Shown: piece by piece, positions 38,320 to 38,682 of the stretch | How positions within the stretch are numbered: the first letter of the stretch is position 1 | Layout of the letters: the number at the start of each line of letters is the position of its first letter | Source of the DNA: Gottfriedia acidiceleris | GTDB taxonomy: Bacteria; Bacillota; Bacilli; Bacillales; Bacillaceae_G | Assembly (NCBI RefSeq): GCF_002128425.1 | Contig: NZ_NESS01000022.1 | Coordinates: 1 to 38,682 of the forward strand | DNA length: 38,682 bases | Reading direction: 5' to 3' | The notes under the pieces: model-generated | Database searches by the model: none | Told to the model about the DNA's origin: nothing | Seen by the model: the letters and a program-made list of their open reading frames with translations, nothing else | Made by a program: the position numbers and the translations under genes

Positions 38320-38464
38320 TTGAATGACCTCCCTTTATTTACTTTAAATATATGATTTTAAGTTAAGGGAACCCATTCTTCATTGGGTGGAGTTTTAGTA
38401 CATCTTTAGTTGTAGGGTAAAGGTAGGATTTAGGACTGAGATATAAGGTTTTAACGGAGGGAAA
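38320..38464. other. Non-coding spacer
   Basis: No gene is seen. ACCCA and TGGGT around 38370-38390 can form a small hairpin. It should contain the promoter of the 51-residue ORF. Confidence 0.4.
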
Positions 38465-38517
38465 ATAAAAACCGAGTGATATTGCTGTTTATTAACAGAT
38501 CATATCACTCGGTTTAT
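38465..38517 (-). terminator. Terminator of tRNA-Arg
   Basis: On the minus strand AAACCGAGTGATAT pairs with ATATCACTCGGTTT, with an inner CTGTT/AACAG stem, and TTTATTTT follows. It lies seven bases after the tRNA 3' end. Confidence 0.93.
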
Positions 38518-38523
38518 TTTTAG

Positions 38524-38596
38524 CGCGCTCGACAGGATTCGAACCTGCGACACACGGTACCGGAAACCGTTGCTCTATCCACTGAGCTACGAACGC
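38524..38596 (-). tRNA. tRNA-Arg (anticodon CCG)
   Basis: On the minus strand the cloverleaf is complete. Acceptor GCGTTCG pairs with CGAGCGC (one G-T pair), the D arm is GCTC/GAGC, the anticodon stem ACGGT/ACCGT holds the loop TTCCGGT with CCG at 34-36, and the T arm GCAGG/CCTGT carries TTCGAAT. The CCA end is not encoded. It reads CGG arginine codons, which are rare in this AT-rich genome. Confidence 0.97.
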
Positions 38597-38682
38597 ATTT
38601 TAATATATAGGTAAATATGTATATCGTATGGTCGCCCCAATCTCAGTAAGTTTATGCAAGGAGCGGCTCGATTGGTGCGCTG

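Noticed and set aside
38524-38682. tRNA-Arg as the attachment site of an integrated element
   Set aside because: No integrase, no duplicated tRNA 3' end and no phage genes are visible in the window.

Overview
The window is AT-rich DNA from a Bacillaceae-type Firmicute. The evidence is GGAGG-type ribosome binding sites throughout, the secG/est/rnr/smpB order, the cggR-gapA-pgk-tpiA-gpmI-eno glycolytic operon with a recognisable CggR operator, a SigL/LevR-type sigma-54 system, and a SigO/RsoA-like split sigma factor. No species is claimed.

Layout. (1) 210-7110, mostly minus strand: smpB, rnr, a carboxylesterase, a PepSY lipoprotein, secG, a lysophospholipase-like hydrolase and a small membrane protein. 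A plus-strand DinB-family gene sits between est and the lipoprotein, and a GC-richer repeat bounded by inverted repeats lies between smpB and rnr. (2) 7324-10794: a membrane protein, then a scar made of a TasA/camelysin-type C-terminal remnant (minus) abutting an M4 neutral protease relic that has lost its catalytic core, followed by an intact RRNPP-type (HTH plus TPR) regulator. (3) 10890-16179: ppk and ppx (polyphosphate metabolism; a Pho-box-like site precedes ppk) and an MFS exporter with an operator-like palindrome cluster. (4) 16679-18358: a SigO-like sigma factor (region 4 only) whose start and body are in different frames, joined by phase-correct slippery heptamers; an intact RsoA-like region-2 partner; a broken YvrJ-like fragment; an unknown protein that also needs a -1 shift, at a T TTA AAC heptamer; and, on the other strand, a bacteriocin-like hydrophobic peptide. 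(5) 18578-27552, minus: eno, gpmI, tpiA, pgk, gapA, cggR, a glutaredoxin-like gene and rpoN. (6) 27701-37350: a LevR-type sigma-54 activator, then two tandem copies of a cellobiose/lichenan-type PTS (IIB, IIC, IIA). The second-transcribed copy continues into a GH4 6-phospho-beta-glucosidase and a ChbG-type deacetylase. Each PTS copy has a -24/-12 promoter and shared AGTGTGT/AGTGTTTTA repeats upstream. (7) 37557-38682: a DUF6509-like gene behind a structured leader or small RNA ending in a terminator, a 51-residue small ORF, and tRNA-Arg(CCG).

How the genes work together. The sigma-54 factor, its PTS-controlled activator and two target operons lie within about 11 kb, which makes a nearly self-contained beta-glucoside regulon. 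CggR would control the glycolytic operon through the operator seen upstream of cggR. Region 4 is the most unusual part: a two-subunit sigma factor whose catalytic-partner gene is intact while two neighbours need -1 frameshifts. Programmed frameshifting and ongoing decay are both compatible with the sequence; the doubly broken YvrJ-like fragment favours decay, while the dnaX-like layout at the sigma gene favours programming.
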